From the NCBI RefSeq assembly GCF_014635325.1, contig NZ_BMCT01000006.1, positions 124,001 through 188,000 of the forward strand: a stretch of 64,000 bases of DNA, written 5' to 3'. The notes under the pieces are model-generated. The model was not told the origin of the DNA. It saw only the letters and a list, made by a program, of their open reading frames with translations, and made no database searches. This stretch comes from Azorhizobium oxalatiphilum. Its GTDB lineage: Bacteria; Pseudomonadota; Alphaproteobacteria; Rhizobiales; Xanthobacteraceae. This document shows positions 44,901 to 54,891 of this stretch, in pieces; within the stretch, counting starts at the first letter, position 1; each line of letters begins with the position of its first letter. A program made the position numbers and the translations under genes.

Positions 44901-45410
44901 ATGCGTCCTCTGTCCCAGATCGTCGCCGTGGCGGAAAATGGTGTCATCGGCCGCGACCAGACGCTGCCCTGGCACCTGCCGTCCGACCTCAAGCGCTTCA
45001 GGGCGCTGACCATCGGCAAGCCGGTGCTGATGGGACGGCACACCTATGTCTCCATCGGCAAGCCCCTACCGGGTCGCATCTCCGTGGTGGTGAGCACCGA
45101 TCCCGCCTTCGCCCCGCCACCCGAGGTGCGGGTCGCCCCGACGCTGGATGAAGCGTTGAGGCTGGCAGATGCGGCGGCGGAAGAAATGGGGGCCGACGAG
45201 ATCATGGTCATCGGAGGCCGGCGCATTTTTGCGGAAACCGAGCCGCTGGCCGCGCTGGTGCACCTCACGCAGGTGCATGCGTCTCCCGAGGGCGACGTGC
45301 GCCTGCCGGCCTTCGACCCAAAAATCTGGCGCGAGCGGGACCGGGAAGGCCCCTTGCAGGGCGAGAAGGATGATTTCCCCTTCAGCTATGTGACGCTGGA
45401 GCGGATCTGA
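44901..45410 (+). CDS. folA: Dihydrofolate reductase
   Basis: The ATG at 44901 has AGGAG at 5-base spacing. The 169-residue protein shows IVAVAENGVIGRDQTLPWHLPSDLK-type substrate and NADPH motifs (seen as VIGRD, LPWHLP, LMGRHTY, IGGRRIF). It reduces dihydrofolate to tetrahydrofolate. In-frame ATGs inside the upstream repeat (44796, 44853) could extend it by 35 or 16 residues but lack good ribosome sites. Confidence 0.96.
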   Translation: MRPLSQIVAVAENGVIGRDQTLPWHLPSDLKRFRALTIGKPVLMGRHTYVSIGKPLPGRISVVVSTDPAFAPPPEVRVAPTLDEALRLADAAAEEMGADEIMVIGGRRIFAETEPLAALVHLTQVHASPEGDVRLPAFDPKIWRERDREGPLQGEKDDFPFSYVTLERI

Positions 45411-45413
45411 GGC

Positions 45414-45836
45414 TCACACCTCCAGCTCGAACGCGCCTTCCAGATGCTCGAAACTGCCGTCCAGCCCGAGCAGGATGGCGTCGAAGCGCATGTCGAGACC
45501 GTTCAGCTCCGGCCGCCCGGCGAGATAGGCTTCCGCGCCGGCGGCGATGCGGCGGCGCTGGCGCAGCTGCAGGCTCTCGGCGGCGGTGACGAGATCGCGC
45601 CGGAGCTTCACCTCGCAGAACACCAGCAGCCCGGCGCGCCGGGCCACCAGATCCAGCTCGCCCGCCTTGGTGCGCAAACGCCGGTCGAGCACCACGAAAC
45701 CAAGCCCTTCCAGCAGCTGCGCCGCCCGGTCCTCCGCCACCACGCCCCGCACCTGCGCGGCCTGCCTGCGGCGGCGGGCGGGGGTGTCGGCAGGAGGCGC
45801 TTTCGGCGGCGGTTTGGCCATGGCCGCTGCCTTCAC
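45414..45836 (-). CDS. yraN: YraN (UPF0102) nuclease-like protein
   Basis: The 140-residue protein starts from a GTG overlapping the rsmI stop (GTGA) with AAGGG before it; an ATG at 45821 is an alternative. The Holliday-junction-resolvase-like core has AEDRAAQLLEGLGF, then TKAGELDLVARR and VFCEVKLR, which supply the acidic/Lys nuclease motif. The role in the cell is undefined, possibly DNA processing. It pairs with rsmI as in many bacteria and converges on folA. Confidence 0.9.
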   Translation of the reverse strand: MKAAAMAKPPPKAPPADTPARRRRQAAQVRGVVAEDRAAQLLEGLGFVVLDRRLRTKAGELDLVARRAGLLVFCEVKLRRDLVTAAESLQLRQRRRIAAGAEAYLAGRPELNGLDMRFDAILLGLDGSFEHLEGAFELEV

Positions 45837-46840
45837 TCGCCCTTGGTGAGGGCGAGCGCGCGGGCATAGACCTCGCGCTTGGGCCGGCCGGTGGCGGCGG
45901 TCACGGCGGCCACCGCATCCTTCAGCGAATGGTCGGCGAGCACGCGGGCGAGCGCCGCATCCACGTCGTCATCCTTCACCGCTTCCTCCAGCGGCGGGCC
46001 GATCACCAGCACGATCTCGCCCTTGGGCGCGCCGGCCTGTTCATAATGCGCGGCCAGTTCGGAGAGCGGCCCGCGCCGCACCTCCTCGAACGCCTTGGTC
46101 AGCTCCCGACACACGGCGGCCGGGCGGTTGCCCAGCCCCTCAGCGAGATCGGCGAGGCTCTCGGCGAGGCGCGGGCCGGTCTCATAGAGCACCAGCGTGG
46201 TGGGCAGGGGGGCCAGTTCCGCGATGCGGTTGCGCCGCTGGCCGCCCTTCTGCGGCAGGAAGCCGTCGAACAGGAAGCGGTCGGTGGGCAGGCCCGCCGT
46301 CACCAGCGCCGCCAGCAAGGCGGAGGCACCGGGCAGCGGGTGGATGCGGAAGCCGAGCTGCGCCGCCTCCACCACCAGCTTGTAGCCGGGATCGGACACC
46401 AGCGGCGTGCCGGCGTCGGAGACCAGCGCAACCGCCTCGCCTGCCGCGAGGCGCGCCATCAGCTTCGGGCGCATGGAGGCGCCGTTATGGTCGTGATAGG
46501 GCACGAGATGGGTGGTGATGCCGTAGCGGTCGAGGAGCCGGCGCGTCATGCGCGTGTCCTCGCAGGCGATCAGCGACGCCCCGGCCAGCGTCTCCAGCGC
46601 CCGCACGGTGATGTCGCCCAGATTGCCGATGGGTGTCGCCACCACATGGAGACCGCTCTCCAGCCGCCGCGCGGCGGCGGTGCGGCCGAGCAAGGTGAAG
46701 GTGTTGCCGCTCTCGCCCTCGGCGGCCAGCTCCGGCAGATCGGTGATGTCACCGGCGGGCAGATCGTCCCGATCCTCATGCTGGGGGGAGGGCGTGTCTG
46801 CGGGCGCGTCGTGCGACGACGCGGCGGGGTCTCTGGTCAT
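45833..46840 (-). CDS. rsmI: 16S rRNA C1402 2'-O-methyltransferase
   Basis: The 335-residue protein starts from the ATG at 46840, with an acidic, Ser/Pro-rich leader of about 60 residues before the core. Tetrapyrrole-methylase-fold motifs are VVATPIGNLGDIT, EDTRMTRRLL, VSDAGTPLVSDPG and LPGASALL. It methylates the ribose of C1402 in the decoding centre. It is divergent from the LppC-like gene, as in other Proteobacteria. Confidence 0.95.
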   Translation of the reverse strand: MTRDPAASSHDAPADTPSPQHEDRDDLPAGDITDLPELAAEGESGNTFTLLGRTAAARRLESGLHVVATPIGNLGDITVRALETLAGASLIACEDTRMTRRLLDRYGITTHLVPYHDHNGASMRPKLMARLAAGEAVALVSDAGTPLVSDPGYKLVVEAAQLGFRIHPLPGASALLAALVTAGLPTDRFLFDGFLPQKGGQRRNRIAELAPLPTTLVLYETGPRLAESLADLAEGLGNRPAAVCRELTKAFEEVRRGPLSELAAHYEQAGAPKGEIVLVIGPPLEEAVKDDDVDAALARVLADHSLKDAVAAVTAATGRPKREVYARALALTKGE

Positions 46841-46922
46841 GGCGCCAGCATAAAGCGCGCCGGGGCCGGCGAACAGCGGGGGTCCGGGAAGAGGGCTCGT
46901 CGGGTCTGCCGGCTCAGCGCGC

Positions 46923-47387
46923 TCAATCCCTGGCCTGATCTGCCCGGAAGGCCACCTCCGGCACATCCTCCTCGCGCCCCAGCCCCGTGGCCACCAGCGC
47001 GCCGCGCACCAACCGGCCATCGGGTGTGATCAGCAAAGCGCTGTCGTCGGCGGTGTCCACCCCGAGATCGAGCGCCAGCGCGCAGCCCAGCAGCGTGGCG
47101 AACGCCTTCAGCGGTGGCAGCACATCCATGGCGGCGGGCAGATGCAGGTCGATCTTCATGGCGAAGGCGGCGCGATCGAGCACGTAGCAGACGCCCACCG
47201 GCTGCCGCGCCATGGCGTCGATCCAGACGCCACCATCCGCCTCACCGTCGAACAGGCCGGGCGCGGGGCAGGCGAAGGCCCGGCAGAAGGCGGCATCCAG
47301 CATCGCGCGCGCGGGGGCGCCGTCCACATAGAGGTCGGGTACCCCGCGTTCGCTCGTCAGCCGCAGGGGCGTTTCCGATGCACACAT
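46923..47387 (-). CDS. Conserved hypothetical protein
   Basis: The gene has 154 codons from the ATG at 47387 (MCASETPLRL); in-frame starts up to 47465 exist. It is Ala/Leu/Asp-rich with no export signal, membrane helix or known motif. It lies 82 bp upstream of rsmI on the same strand, so it may be the first gene of that operon. Confidence 0.45.
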   Translation of the reverse strand: MCASETPLRLTSERGVPDLYVDGAPARAMLDAAFCRAFACPAPGLFDGEADGGVWIDAMARQPVGVCYVLDRAAFAMKIDLHLPAAMDVLPPLKAFATLLGCALALDLGVDTADDSALLITPDGRLVRGALVATGLGREEDVPEVAFRADQARD

Positions 47388-47658
47388 GCGGGGACCATGC
47401 CCCGGATGCATCAGGCCACTCAAGCGTGGCCCGGCAAGATTGGGCCGGCACGACTGGCCCGGCATGACAGGCGGGGAGGATGCCGGTAACGTGAGGCCCG
47501 TCCTCGCCGGCAGATGGCCGCACGCCTTGCGCCGCCGGCCCGCGCGATGACAGAAAGCATGTGGGCGGCGCGCCTTCCGGCTGGCGCGACGGCCTCTGGT
47601 CCGGCAGGGCTATACCGTGTGACGAGAACGGAGCCGCCGAAGCTCCGAGGAGAACAGA

Positions 47659-48918
47659 GTGACCGATCGCGTTCTGCCCCCCGGCCTCCCGACCCCGCTG
47701 TCCCCTGCGCCGAACAGCCGTCCCGGCCTCAGCCGGCGGGCGCTGCTGTCGCGGGGCCTGACGCTCGCCGGCTCGGTCTCCGCCGCCTCCCTGCTCGCCG
47801 CCTGCGCGGGTGGCGATGCGCCGCTCTCCGCCAATGGCCCGCAGGGCGCGCCCACCACTGCCGTCACCAGCCAGCCCATGGCCGCCGCCTCCGGCCCGGT
47901 GGTGGCGCTGATCCTGCCGCTGGGCGCGCAGGGCAATGCCGCCCTTGCCGGGCAGGCACTGAAGAATGCCGCTGAACTCGCCATGGCCGAGATGGGCCAG
48001 GCGCCGTTCCAGCTCGTGATCAAGGATGACGGGGGCACCTCGCAGGGCGCCCGCCAGGCCGCCGAGCAGGCCATCAACGAAGGCGCCCGCATCATCCTCG
48101 GCCCGCTGTTCGCCACCTCCGTGGGTGCGGCGGCGCAGGCGGCCCGGCCGCGCGGCGTGCCCGTCGTCGCCTTTTCCACCGACACCAACGTCGCCGGCAA
48201 CGGCGTCTTCCTGCTGAGCTTCCTGCCGCAGTCGGATGTGGACCGCATCATTCGCTACACGGCGGGGGAGGGCAAAAAGTCCTTCGCCGGCCTGCTGCCG
48301 GAAAATGCCTATGGCACGGTGGTGCAGGGCGCCTTCCAGCAGACGGTGAGCGCCGTCGGCGGCCGGGTGATGGCGCTGGAGCGCTACACCCCCGCGCGTC
48401 TCGCCGACGCCGTGCGCCGGATCGCCGACGTGCAGAGCCAGACCGACGCCATCCTGATCCCCGACAGCGCCGAGAGCGTGATCAGCGTGGTGCCGCAGCT
48501 GGTCAGCGCGGGCATCGATCTCAAGCGCGTGCGCCTGCTGGGCACCGGCCTGTGGGACGAGCCGCGCCTGTTCAGCGTGCCGCAGATGGAAGGCGCGCAG
48601 TTCGCCGCCCCCGAGGCCACCGGCTGGCGCTCCTTCTCCGAGCGCTACCGCGCCCGCTATGGCAACGAGCCGGTGCGCACGGCGACGCTGGCCTATGACG
48701 CGGTGTCGCTGGTGGGCGCCATCGTGCGCACGCAGGGCGCGGACGGGCTGAACACCACTACGCTCACCAATCCCTCGGGCTTCGCGGGCGTCGATGGCCC
48801 GTTCCGCCTGCGCCTCGACGGCACCAACGAGCGCTCTCTGGCGGTGATGGAAATCCGGGGCGGCCAGATCACCATGGTCAGCCCGCCGCCGCGCACGTTT
48901 GCCAGCGCGCAGCTTTGA
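47659..48918 (+). CDS. LppC-like penicillin-binding-protein activator lipoprotein
   Basis: The 419-residue protein starts from a GTG. A twin-arginine-like/lipoprotein leader (SRRALLSRGL ... SLLAAC) gives a lipidated Cys near residue 49. The mature part has a periplasmic-binding-protein type I fold (VVALILPLGAQGNAALAG, IILGPLFATS, VPVVAFSTD) like LpoA/LppC and branched-chain amino-acid binding proteins. Being divergent from rsmI favours the LppC group, which activates peptidoglycan synthases. Confidence 0.82.
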   Translation: MTDRVLPPGLPTPLSPAPNSRPGLSRRALLSRGLTLAGSVSAASLLAACAGGDAPLSANGPQGAPTTAVTSQPMAAASGPVVALILPLGAQGNAALAGQALKNAAELAMAEMGQAPFQLVIKDDGGTSQGARQAAEQAINEGARIILGPLFATSVGAAAQAARPRGVPVVAFSTDTNVAGNGVFLLSFLPQSDVDRIIRYTAGEGKKSFAGLLPENAYGTVVQGAFQQTVSAVGGRVMALERYTPARLADAVRRIADVQSQTDAILIPDSAESVISVVPQLVSAGIDLKRVRLLGTGLWDEPRLFSVPQMEGAQFAAPEATGWRSFSERYRARYGNEPVRTATLAYDAVSLVGAIVRTQGADGLNTTTLTNPSGFAGVDGPFRLRLDGTNERSLAVMEIRGGQITMVSPPPRTFASAQL

Positions 48919-49041
48919 TCAACCTTGTCCGCGTCTGACCAACGGTATGTCCTTGCGGCACCGCTTGGTTTGAGCGGAAAATCCGCCTAGTTTCGCGCGC
49001 CCGCAGCCGGTCGGGCCACGGTCAATAAGGAAGACGGGTTC

Positions 49042-49656
49042 ATGAAAGTGATTGCTCCTCTGGCGGGTCTGCTGCTCGCCATGTCCAGCGCCGCCGCCTT
49101 CGCCCAGACCGCCGCGCCGGCACCTGCCCCGAGCGCGCCCGCTGTGGCCGCGCCCGCCACCCCGGCGCCCGCCGCCGATGCCGCCGCCAAGCCGCGCGAA
49201 TTCCCGATCCTGCGCCCCATCGAGATGATGCTGACGCTGCAGGCCGGCGCGCTCACCTTCGACGGCAAGATCCTCACCCTCACGGATGTGGCGCCCACCA
49301 GCGCCTTCAGCATCGACCGCCCCGAGCGCATCGGCGGCACCATGACGCTGGAGCAGTACGGCAAGCTGTGGAACGCCACGGTGTCCCAGCTGAAGAACGA
49401 CCCGCCGAACGTCTCGCTGACCACGCTCGGCCCGGTGCCGACGCAGGCCATCGTCGAAGTGGGCACCGTCAACGTCGAGGGCAACAAGCTCACCGCAAAT
49501 GCGGTGGTGCTCGACGGCGTGCTGCCGCCCAGCGGCCAGCTGGTGAGCGTGACCACCGCCCCCACCATCTTCCGTCCGCTGGCCGAGGTCCGCGAGTTCC
49601 TGAAGTGCTGGTGGAGCCCCTACTGGATGCAGCGCGTGTGCCGCGCCGCGTGGTGA
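49042..49656 (+). CDS. Exported protein, unknown
   Basis: The 204-residue protein has a clear signal peptide (cleavage after AFA, residue 21), a 25-residue Ala/Pro linker and a globular domain of about 150 residues with two or three Cys near its end (KCWW, RVCRAAW). Not recognised. It has its own start region after the LppC-like gene and is closed by a terminator. Confidence 0.65.
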   Translation: MKVIAPLAGLLLAMSSAAAFAQTAAPAPAPSAPAVAAPATPAPAADAAAKPREFPILRPIEMMLTLQAGALTFDGKILTLTDVAPTSAFSIDRPERIGGTMTLEQYGKLWNATVSQLKNDPPNVSLTTLGPVPTQAIVEVGTVNVEGNKLTANAVVLDGVLPPSGQLVSVTTAPTIFRPLAEVREFLKCWWSPYWMQRVCRAAW

Positions 49657-49681
49657 TCAAGCGGTTCTGACGACCAAAAAA

Positions 49682-49705
49682 AAACGGCGCCGAAAGGCGC
49701 CGTTT
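49682..49705 (+). terminator. Intrinsic-type hairpin before uvrD
   Basis: AAACGGCGCC and GGCGCCGTTT form a perfect 10-bp stem with a GAAA tetraloop, preceded by a run of A. The following T-run is short on the plus strand but long on the minus strand. Confidence 0.8.
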
Positions 49706-49797
49706 CCACAAGAAGCAGGTCTACCCCTCGCAATCCAGCGCGCACGGTGCCATTTTGTTCTCATCCGAGACTCCTGTGCCCGAGAACGAGACGGCGA

Positions 49798-52260
49798 TTG
49801 TCCAAGCCCTTTGAGAAGAATGACGGCAACCACCCCGGAAGCGATTCCTGGGACGGGGACAGCCGCGACCTCGCTCCGCGCGAAAACGTTGCGCGCCCGG
49901 CCCTGAAGCCCGGCGGCATCGCCGAGCGGGCGCGCGCCGCCATGGGCATCGCGCCGCCGCCCGCGCAGAAATCCTATCTCGATGGCCTCAATCCCGAGCA
50001 GCGCGACGCGGTCGAAACCATCGACGGCCCGCTGCTGGTGCTGGCCGGTGCCGGCACCGGCAAGACCCGCGTGCTCACCGCCCGCGTGGCGCACATTCTC
50101 TCGCAGGGCCGCGCCTATCCCTCGCAGATCCTCGTCGTGACCTTCACCAACAAGGCCGCGCGCGAGATGAAGGAGCGCATCCACGGCATGGTCGGGGATG
50201 CGGTGGAGGGCATGCCGTGGCTCGGCACCTTCCACTCCATCGGCGTGCGCATCCTGCGCCGGCATTACGAGCTGGTGGGGCTGAAAGCCGGCTTCACCAT
50301 CCTCGACACCGACGACCAGATTCGCCTGCTGAAGCAGTTGCTCACGGCGGAGCAGATCGACGAGAAGCGCTGGCCCGCCCGCATGCTGGCCTCCGCCATC
50401 GACGGCTGGAAGAATCGCGGCCTCAGCCCCGAGCATGTGCCCGCAGGGGAGGGCGCCGCCTTCGCCCATGGTCGCGGCCAGCCGCTCTATGCCGCCTATC
50501 AGGCCCGCCTGAAGGCGCTCAACGCGGTGGACTTCGGCGACCTGCTGCTGGAAGGCATCCGCCTGTTCCGCGAGAATCCCGATGTGCTCGCCGAATACCA
50601 CAAGCGGTTCAAATACCTGCTGGTGGACGAGTATCAGGACACCAACGTCGCCCAGTATCTCTGGCTGCGGCTCCTCGCGCAGGGTTCGCGCAACGTCTGC
50701 TGCGTGGGTGATGACGACCAGTCGATCTATGGCTGGCGCGGCGCGGAAGTGGACAACATCCTGCGCTTCGAGAGCGACTTTCCCGGCGCCAAGGTGATCC
50801 GGCTGGAGCGCAACTACCGCTCCACCGGGCATATTCTGGGCGCCGCCGCCCATCTCATCGCCTTCAACGAGGGCCGGCTCGGCAAGACCCTGTTCTCGGA
50901 AGGCGACGCGGGCGAGAAGGTTTCCGTCACCGGCGCCTGGGATTCGGGCGAGGAAGCCCGCGCCATCGGCGATGAGATCGAGGCGCTCCAGCGCGCCAGC
51001 CATCCCTTGTCGCAGATCGCCATTCTGGTGCGCGCCTCGTTCCAGATGCGCGAGTTCGAAGACCGCTTCGTCACGCTGGGCCTCAATTATCGCGTCATCG
51101 GCGGTCCGCGCTTCTATGAGCGCGCCGAAATCCGCGATGCGCTGGCCTATCTGCGCTGCGTCATCTCTCCGGCCGACGATCTGGCCTTCGAGCGCATCAT
51201 CAACGTGCCCAAGCGCGGCATTGGCGATGCCAGCATCAAGCAGCTCCGCGACGTGGCCCGCCTCGACGGCGTGCCACTGATGGAAGCCGCCCGCCGGCTC
51301 ACCGAGAGCGAGGAGCTCAAGCCCAAGCTGCGCAGCACCCTGCGCGGCCTGCTGGAGTCGTTCGACCGCTGGCGCGTGCAGGGCGAGACCACCAAGCACA
51401 ACGAGCTGGCCGAAATCGTGCTCGACGAGAGCGGCTATACCGACATGTGGCAGAAGGACCGCTCGGCGGAAGCCGCCGGCCGGCTGGAGAACCTGAAGGA
51501 ACTCGTGCGCTCCATGGAGCCGTTCGAGAGCCTCTCCGGCTTCCTGGAGCACATCTCGCTGGTCATGGACGTGGCCGAGGGCGCCTCCGAGGACGCGGTG
51601 CAGATCATGACCCTGCATTCGGCCAAGGGGCTGGAGTTCGACACCGTCTTCCTGCCCGGCTGGGAGGAGGGGCTCTTCCCCCACCAGCGCGCGCTGGACG
51701 AGCAGGGCAAGGCCGGCCTCGAAGAGGAACGCCGCCTCGCTTATGTGGGCATCACCCGGGCACGGGCGAGCGCGCGGGTCTATTTCGCCTCCAACCGCCG
51801 CATCCACGGCATGTGGAACTCCACCGTGCCGAGCCGCTTCCTCGACGAGCTGCCGGACGGCCATGTGGAAGTGCAGGAGAGCAAGGGCGGTTATGGCTGG
51901 GGCGGCTCCACCGGCGGCTATGGCGGCAACAGCTATGGCAACAGCCGGTTCGACAAGGCCGAACCTTTCTCGTCCAGCTACGCCACCCCCGGCTGGCAGC
52001 GGGCGCAGAACAACCGCACTGAAAGCCAGAGCCCGCGCGGCGGCTATGGCAGCGCCCGCAAGGGCGGCGCACCCATGATCGAGGGCACGCTGATCGCCTC
52101 CTCCACCGGCGGGGCGTCCGCTTATTCAAGGGGCGAGCGCGTGTTCCACATCAAGTTCGGCTATGGCGAGATCACCGGCATCGACGGCAACAAGCTCACC
52201 GTCCTGTTCGACAAGGCCGGCGAGAAGCGGGTGGTGGACAGCTTCGTGGAGAAGGTTTGA
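49798..52260 (+). CDS. uvrD: DNA helicase UvrD/PcrA
   Basis: The start is uncertain: a TTG at 49798 gives 820 residues, while a GTG at 49747 or ATG at 49942 are possible. SF1A helicase motifs are GAGTGKTR (Walker A), VDEYQDTN (Walker B), DDDQSIYGWRGA, RNYRS and HSAKGLEFD. A Gly/Tyr/Asn-rich insertion (GGYGWGGSTGGYGGNSYGN, about residue 698 on) precedes a C-terminal Tudor-like domain (FHIKFGYGEITGI) that in PcrA/UvrD contacts RNA polymerase. It unwinds DNA in excision and mismatch repair. Confidence 0.93.
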   Translation: MSKPFEKNDGNHPGSDSWDGDSRDLAPRENVARPALKPGGIAERARAAMGIAPPPAQKSYLDGLNPEQRDAVETIDGPLLVLAGAGTGKTRVLTARVAHILSQGRAYPSQILVVTFTNKAAREMKERIHGMVGDAVEGMPWLGTFHSIGVRILRRHYELVGLKAGFTILDTDDQIRLLKQLLTAEQIDEKRWPARMLASAIDGWKNRGLSPEHVPAGEGAAFAHGRGQPLYAAYQARLKALNAVDFGDLLLEGIRLFRENPDVLAEYHKRFKYLLVDEYQDTNVAQYLWLRLLAQGSRNVCCVGDDDQSIYGWRGAEVDNILRFESDFPGAKVIRLERNYRSTGHILGAAAHLIAFNEGRLGKTLFSEGDAGEKVSVTGAWDSGEEARAIGDEIEALQRASHPLSQIAILVRASFQMREFEDRFVTLGLNYRVIGGPRFYERAEIRDALAYLRCVISPADDLAFERIINVPKRGIGDASIKQLRDVARLDGVPLMEAARRLTESEELKPKLRSTLRGLLESFDRWRVQGETTKHNELAEIVLDESGYTDMWQKDRSAEAAGRLENLKELVRSMEPFESLSGFLEHISLVMDVAEGASEDAVQIMTLHSAKGLEFDTVFLPGWEEGLFPHQRALDEQGKAGLEEERRLAYVGITRARASARVYFASNRRIHGMWNSTVPSRFLDELPDGHVEVQESKGGYGWGGSTGGYGGNSYGNSRFDKAEPFSSSYATPGWQRAQNNRTESQSPRGGYGSARKGGAPMIEGTLIASSTGGASAYSRGERVFHIKFGYGEITGIDGNKLTVLFDKAGEKRVVDSFVEKV

Positions 52261-52471
52261 GCCGGCACTGCGGGACTGGCGCGGGATCGGACATGCGCCG
52301 GCAACCCGTCACCCCGCATTGCGGCAAAGGCGAGCGCGCCTGCCACGCACAAGCTTCAGCTTGCATAATTGCCGGGAGACATCTGTCGTAACGCCAACGG
52401 GCGAGCTATCATGTTTGTGATCTTGCAGCTGCCTTCGGGCATTCGCGGGCTCTGAAACCGACATCCCGCCC

Positions 52472-53725
52472 ATGTATTTCATCAATTTCCTGACGATCGC
52501 CGCTTTCATCGCGGTCTATTTCGGCGCCATGCTGGCGCTCTTCCGTGCCCGCCGGCTGCTCGGCATCGGCGCGTTTTTCTGCGTGCTCAGCGCTACGCAG
52601 TTCGTCGAGGCGTATCTCGCCATCGGCTATTATCTGCAATTGCCCTTCGGCCTCGCCATCTCGCCGGGGCCGGCGGCGCTGTTCACCGGCAAGCTCGCCA
52701 TGCTGCTCGTCACCTATATCAAGGAAGACGCGCCCATGGCCCGGCAGCCGCTCTACGGCATGCTGCTGGGCAACATGCTGGTGTTCCTGCTGGTGGCGGC
52801 GCTGGGCTTCGATCTGCCCCGGCTGCCGCTGCCCTATGCCCCTGATCTCGGCATGATGACCAAGGTGACGATGCTCACCTTGTGGGCCAATCTGGCGCTG
52901 TTCCTGGAATGCCTCGTCATGTTCGTGGTCTACGAGCGGCTGCGGGCGCGCGGCCTCGGCCTGTGGCCGGTGCTGTTCATCCCGCTGGCGCTGGCGGTGC
53001 TGGTGGAGCAGGTGGCCACCTTCGGCGCCCTGCATTTCACCTTCGGCCTGCCGCTCGGCCTCGGCACCGGCAGCTTCCTGGGCAAGCTGGTGGCTGTGGC
53101 GCTCTTTGCGCTGGTGCTCACCTGGTACCTGACGAAGGTGGAGCCGCTGCCGCCCGCCCGCCGCCGGCGCATCCGCCGCGGCCCGCGCGAGATCTGGGAC
53201 GCCATCCGCCCCGGCGAGGCGACCGTGCATCCCGAATCGCGCCGCTATGATCCGCTCACCGGCACCTTCCACGCCTCCCAGTTCGCGCCCATCTGCGGCC
53301 ATCTGCTGGCCGTCACCACGCTCACCGGACGGCCCATGAGCGTGCTGCTCATGAGCATCGACGCCGAGGACGCCACCGCCACCGATCTCGAAGCCCGCGA
53401 CGCCGTGGTGCGCCGGGTGGGCGAGGCGCTGGGGGAGGGCATCCGCACCGGCGATTATGTGGTGCGCTACAAGGAGGGCATGTTCGCCGTGCTCACCCCC
53501 GGTGCCGCCCATCAGGCGGCGCTGCAGGTGGCCTCGCTGCTGCGGCGGGAGATCGAGAACGTGCTGACCGCCGAGGACGAGCCGCCGCACACCCTGAGCA
53601 TCGGGGTCGCCACCACGCCGCAGGACGGCACCAGCGTGCCGCAGCTGCTGGAGGCGGCCGAACGCCGCGTGGGCGATGCACGCCGCATGGGACCGAACCA
53701 GGTGGCCGGGATGTTCAGCGCCTGA
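52472..53725 (+). CDS. Membrane protein with degenerate GGDEF domain
   Basis: The 417-residue protein has six or seven transmembrane helices in residues 1-225, then a cytoplasmic GGDEF-fold domain beginning YDPLTGTFHASQF. The active-site GGDEF is replaced by YKEGMF (in VVRYKEGMFAVL), so diguanylate cyclase activity is not expected. It may bind nucleotide or act as a signalling scaffold. It stands alone with 210 bp before it. Confidence 0.75.
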   Translation: MYFINFLTIAAFIAVYFGAMLALFRARRLLGIGAFFCVLSATQFVEAYLAIGYYLQLPFGLAISPGPAALFTGKLAMLLVTYIKEDAPMARQPLYGMLLGNMLVFLLVAALGFDLPRLPLPYAPDLGMMTKVTMLTLWANLALFLECLVMFVVYERLRARGLGLWPVLFIPLALAVLVEQVATFGALHFTFGLPLGLGTGSFLGKLVAVALFALVLTWYLTKVEPLPPARRRRIRRGPREIWDAIRPGEATVHPESRRYDPLTGTFHASQFAPICGHLLAVTTLTGRPMSVLLMSIDAEDATATDLEARDAVVRRVGEALGEGIRTGDYVVRYKEGMFAVLTPGAAHQAALQVASLLRREIENVLTAEDEPPHTLSIGVATTPQDGTSVPQLLEAAERRVGDARRMGPNQVAGMFSA

Positions 53726-53932
53726 CTTTTTCGCGCGCGGGCGCAAGTCGCCGTTTGTGTCCCAGCCGCGTTGCAGAACACCGTCATGGCCGCCGCCTTA
53801 TGGGCGCAAGTGAGGAAGACACTGGATATTCCCCGCCCGCTCTGGCACTCAGCGGGGATGTCCGGCGCGCCCTGAGGGCGTGCCAGCCGCTTGGCGCGTC
53901 TGCGCCTCGCCGCGAAACATCTTGAGGATCCG

Positions 53933-54859
53933 ATGCTGGAAGGCCTGCCGCCCAACGACGCCACCCATGTGATGCGCCTCAGCGCGCCGGAGCGCGAGGC
54001 GCGCCGGGTGGCCGACTTCCTGGCCGAGCATTTCGACCCGGCCGAAGTGGCGGTGGCCAATTTCGAGCAGCCCGATGGCAACTGGGCCATCGAGCTTTAT
54101 GCGGGGGAAGCCTTCGACCCCGACCTGCTGCGTGAACTGGTGACGATCGCCGCCGGCCCGGAGATGGCCGCGCAGGTGTCCTTCCACGAGATCGACAAGA
54201 CCGACTGGGTGGCCGCCAGCCTCGAGGGCCTCGCCCCGGTGCGGGTCGGCCCCTTCATCGTCCATGGCAGCCATGACCGCGACCGCGTGCCGGTGAACGC
54301 CATCGGCATCGAGATCGAGGCGGCGCTGGCCTTCGGCACCGGCCATCACGGCACAACGCAGGGCTGCCTCGCGGCCATCGCCGACATGGCGAAGCTGGGC
54401 ACGCCGCGGCGCATTCTGGATGTGGGGACGGGGACGGGCGTGCTGGCCATCGCGGCGGCGCGGCAGTTCCGGCGCACGGTGGTGGCGAGCGATCTGGATG
54501 CGGTGGCGGTGAAGACGGCGCGGGAGAATGCCCGCTTCAATCACGCCGGGACGCTGACCGAGCTGCATCTGGCCGCGGGCGTGGATTCCATGAGCCTGCG
54601 CGCGGGCGGGCCCTATGACCTGATCCTGGCCAATATCCTGCTGCCGCCGCTGAAGCGGCTGGCGAAGCCGGTGCGGCCGCTGTTGGCGCCGGGCGGCTGG
54701 CTGGTGCTGTCCGGCCTGCTGCCGAGCCATGCCAATGCGGCGCTGGCGGCCTATCGGGCGCAGGGGCTGAAGCTGGTGCGCCGCCGCGATATCGACGGCT
54801 GGACCAGCCTGATCCTCTCGGCCAACGGAGCAGCGCCCCGCAAGCAGTCCTGGTGGTGA
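53933..54859 (+). CDS. prmA: Ribosomal protein L11 methyltransferase
   Basis: The ATG at 53933 follows TTGAGGATC. The 308-residue protein has a variable N-terminal substrate domain, then a SAM-dependent methyltransferase: AFGTGHHGTT, LDVGTGTGVLAIAAA and LANILLPPL (NxxxPP). It trimethylates L11. Confidence 0.93.
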   Translation: MLEGLPPNDATHVMRLSAPEREARRVADFLAEHFDPAEVAVANFEQPDGNWAIELYAGEAFDPDLLRELVTIAAGPEMAAQVSFHEIDKTDWVAASLEGLAPVRVGPFIVHGSHDRDRVPVNAIGIEIEAALAFGTGHHGTTQGCLAAIADMAKLGTPRRILDVGTGTGVLAIAAARQFRRTVVASDLDAVAVKTARENARFNHAGTLTELHLAAGVDSMSLRAGGPYDLILANILLPPLKRLAKPVRPLLAPGGWLVLSGLLPSHANAALAAYRAQGLKLVRRRDIDGWTSLILSANGAAPRKQSWW

Positions 54860-54891
54860 GGGCGGGGGCCTCAGTCAGCGGCCCCCCGTCA

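Noticed and set aside
49657-51864. 735-codon frame opposite uvrD
   Set aside because: It is the antisense of uvrD, with composition bias only and no recognisable family.
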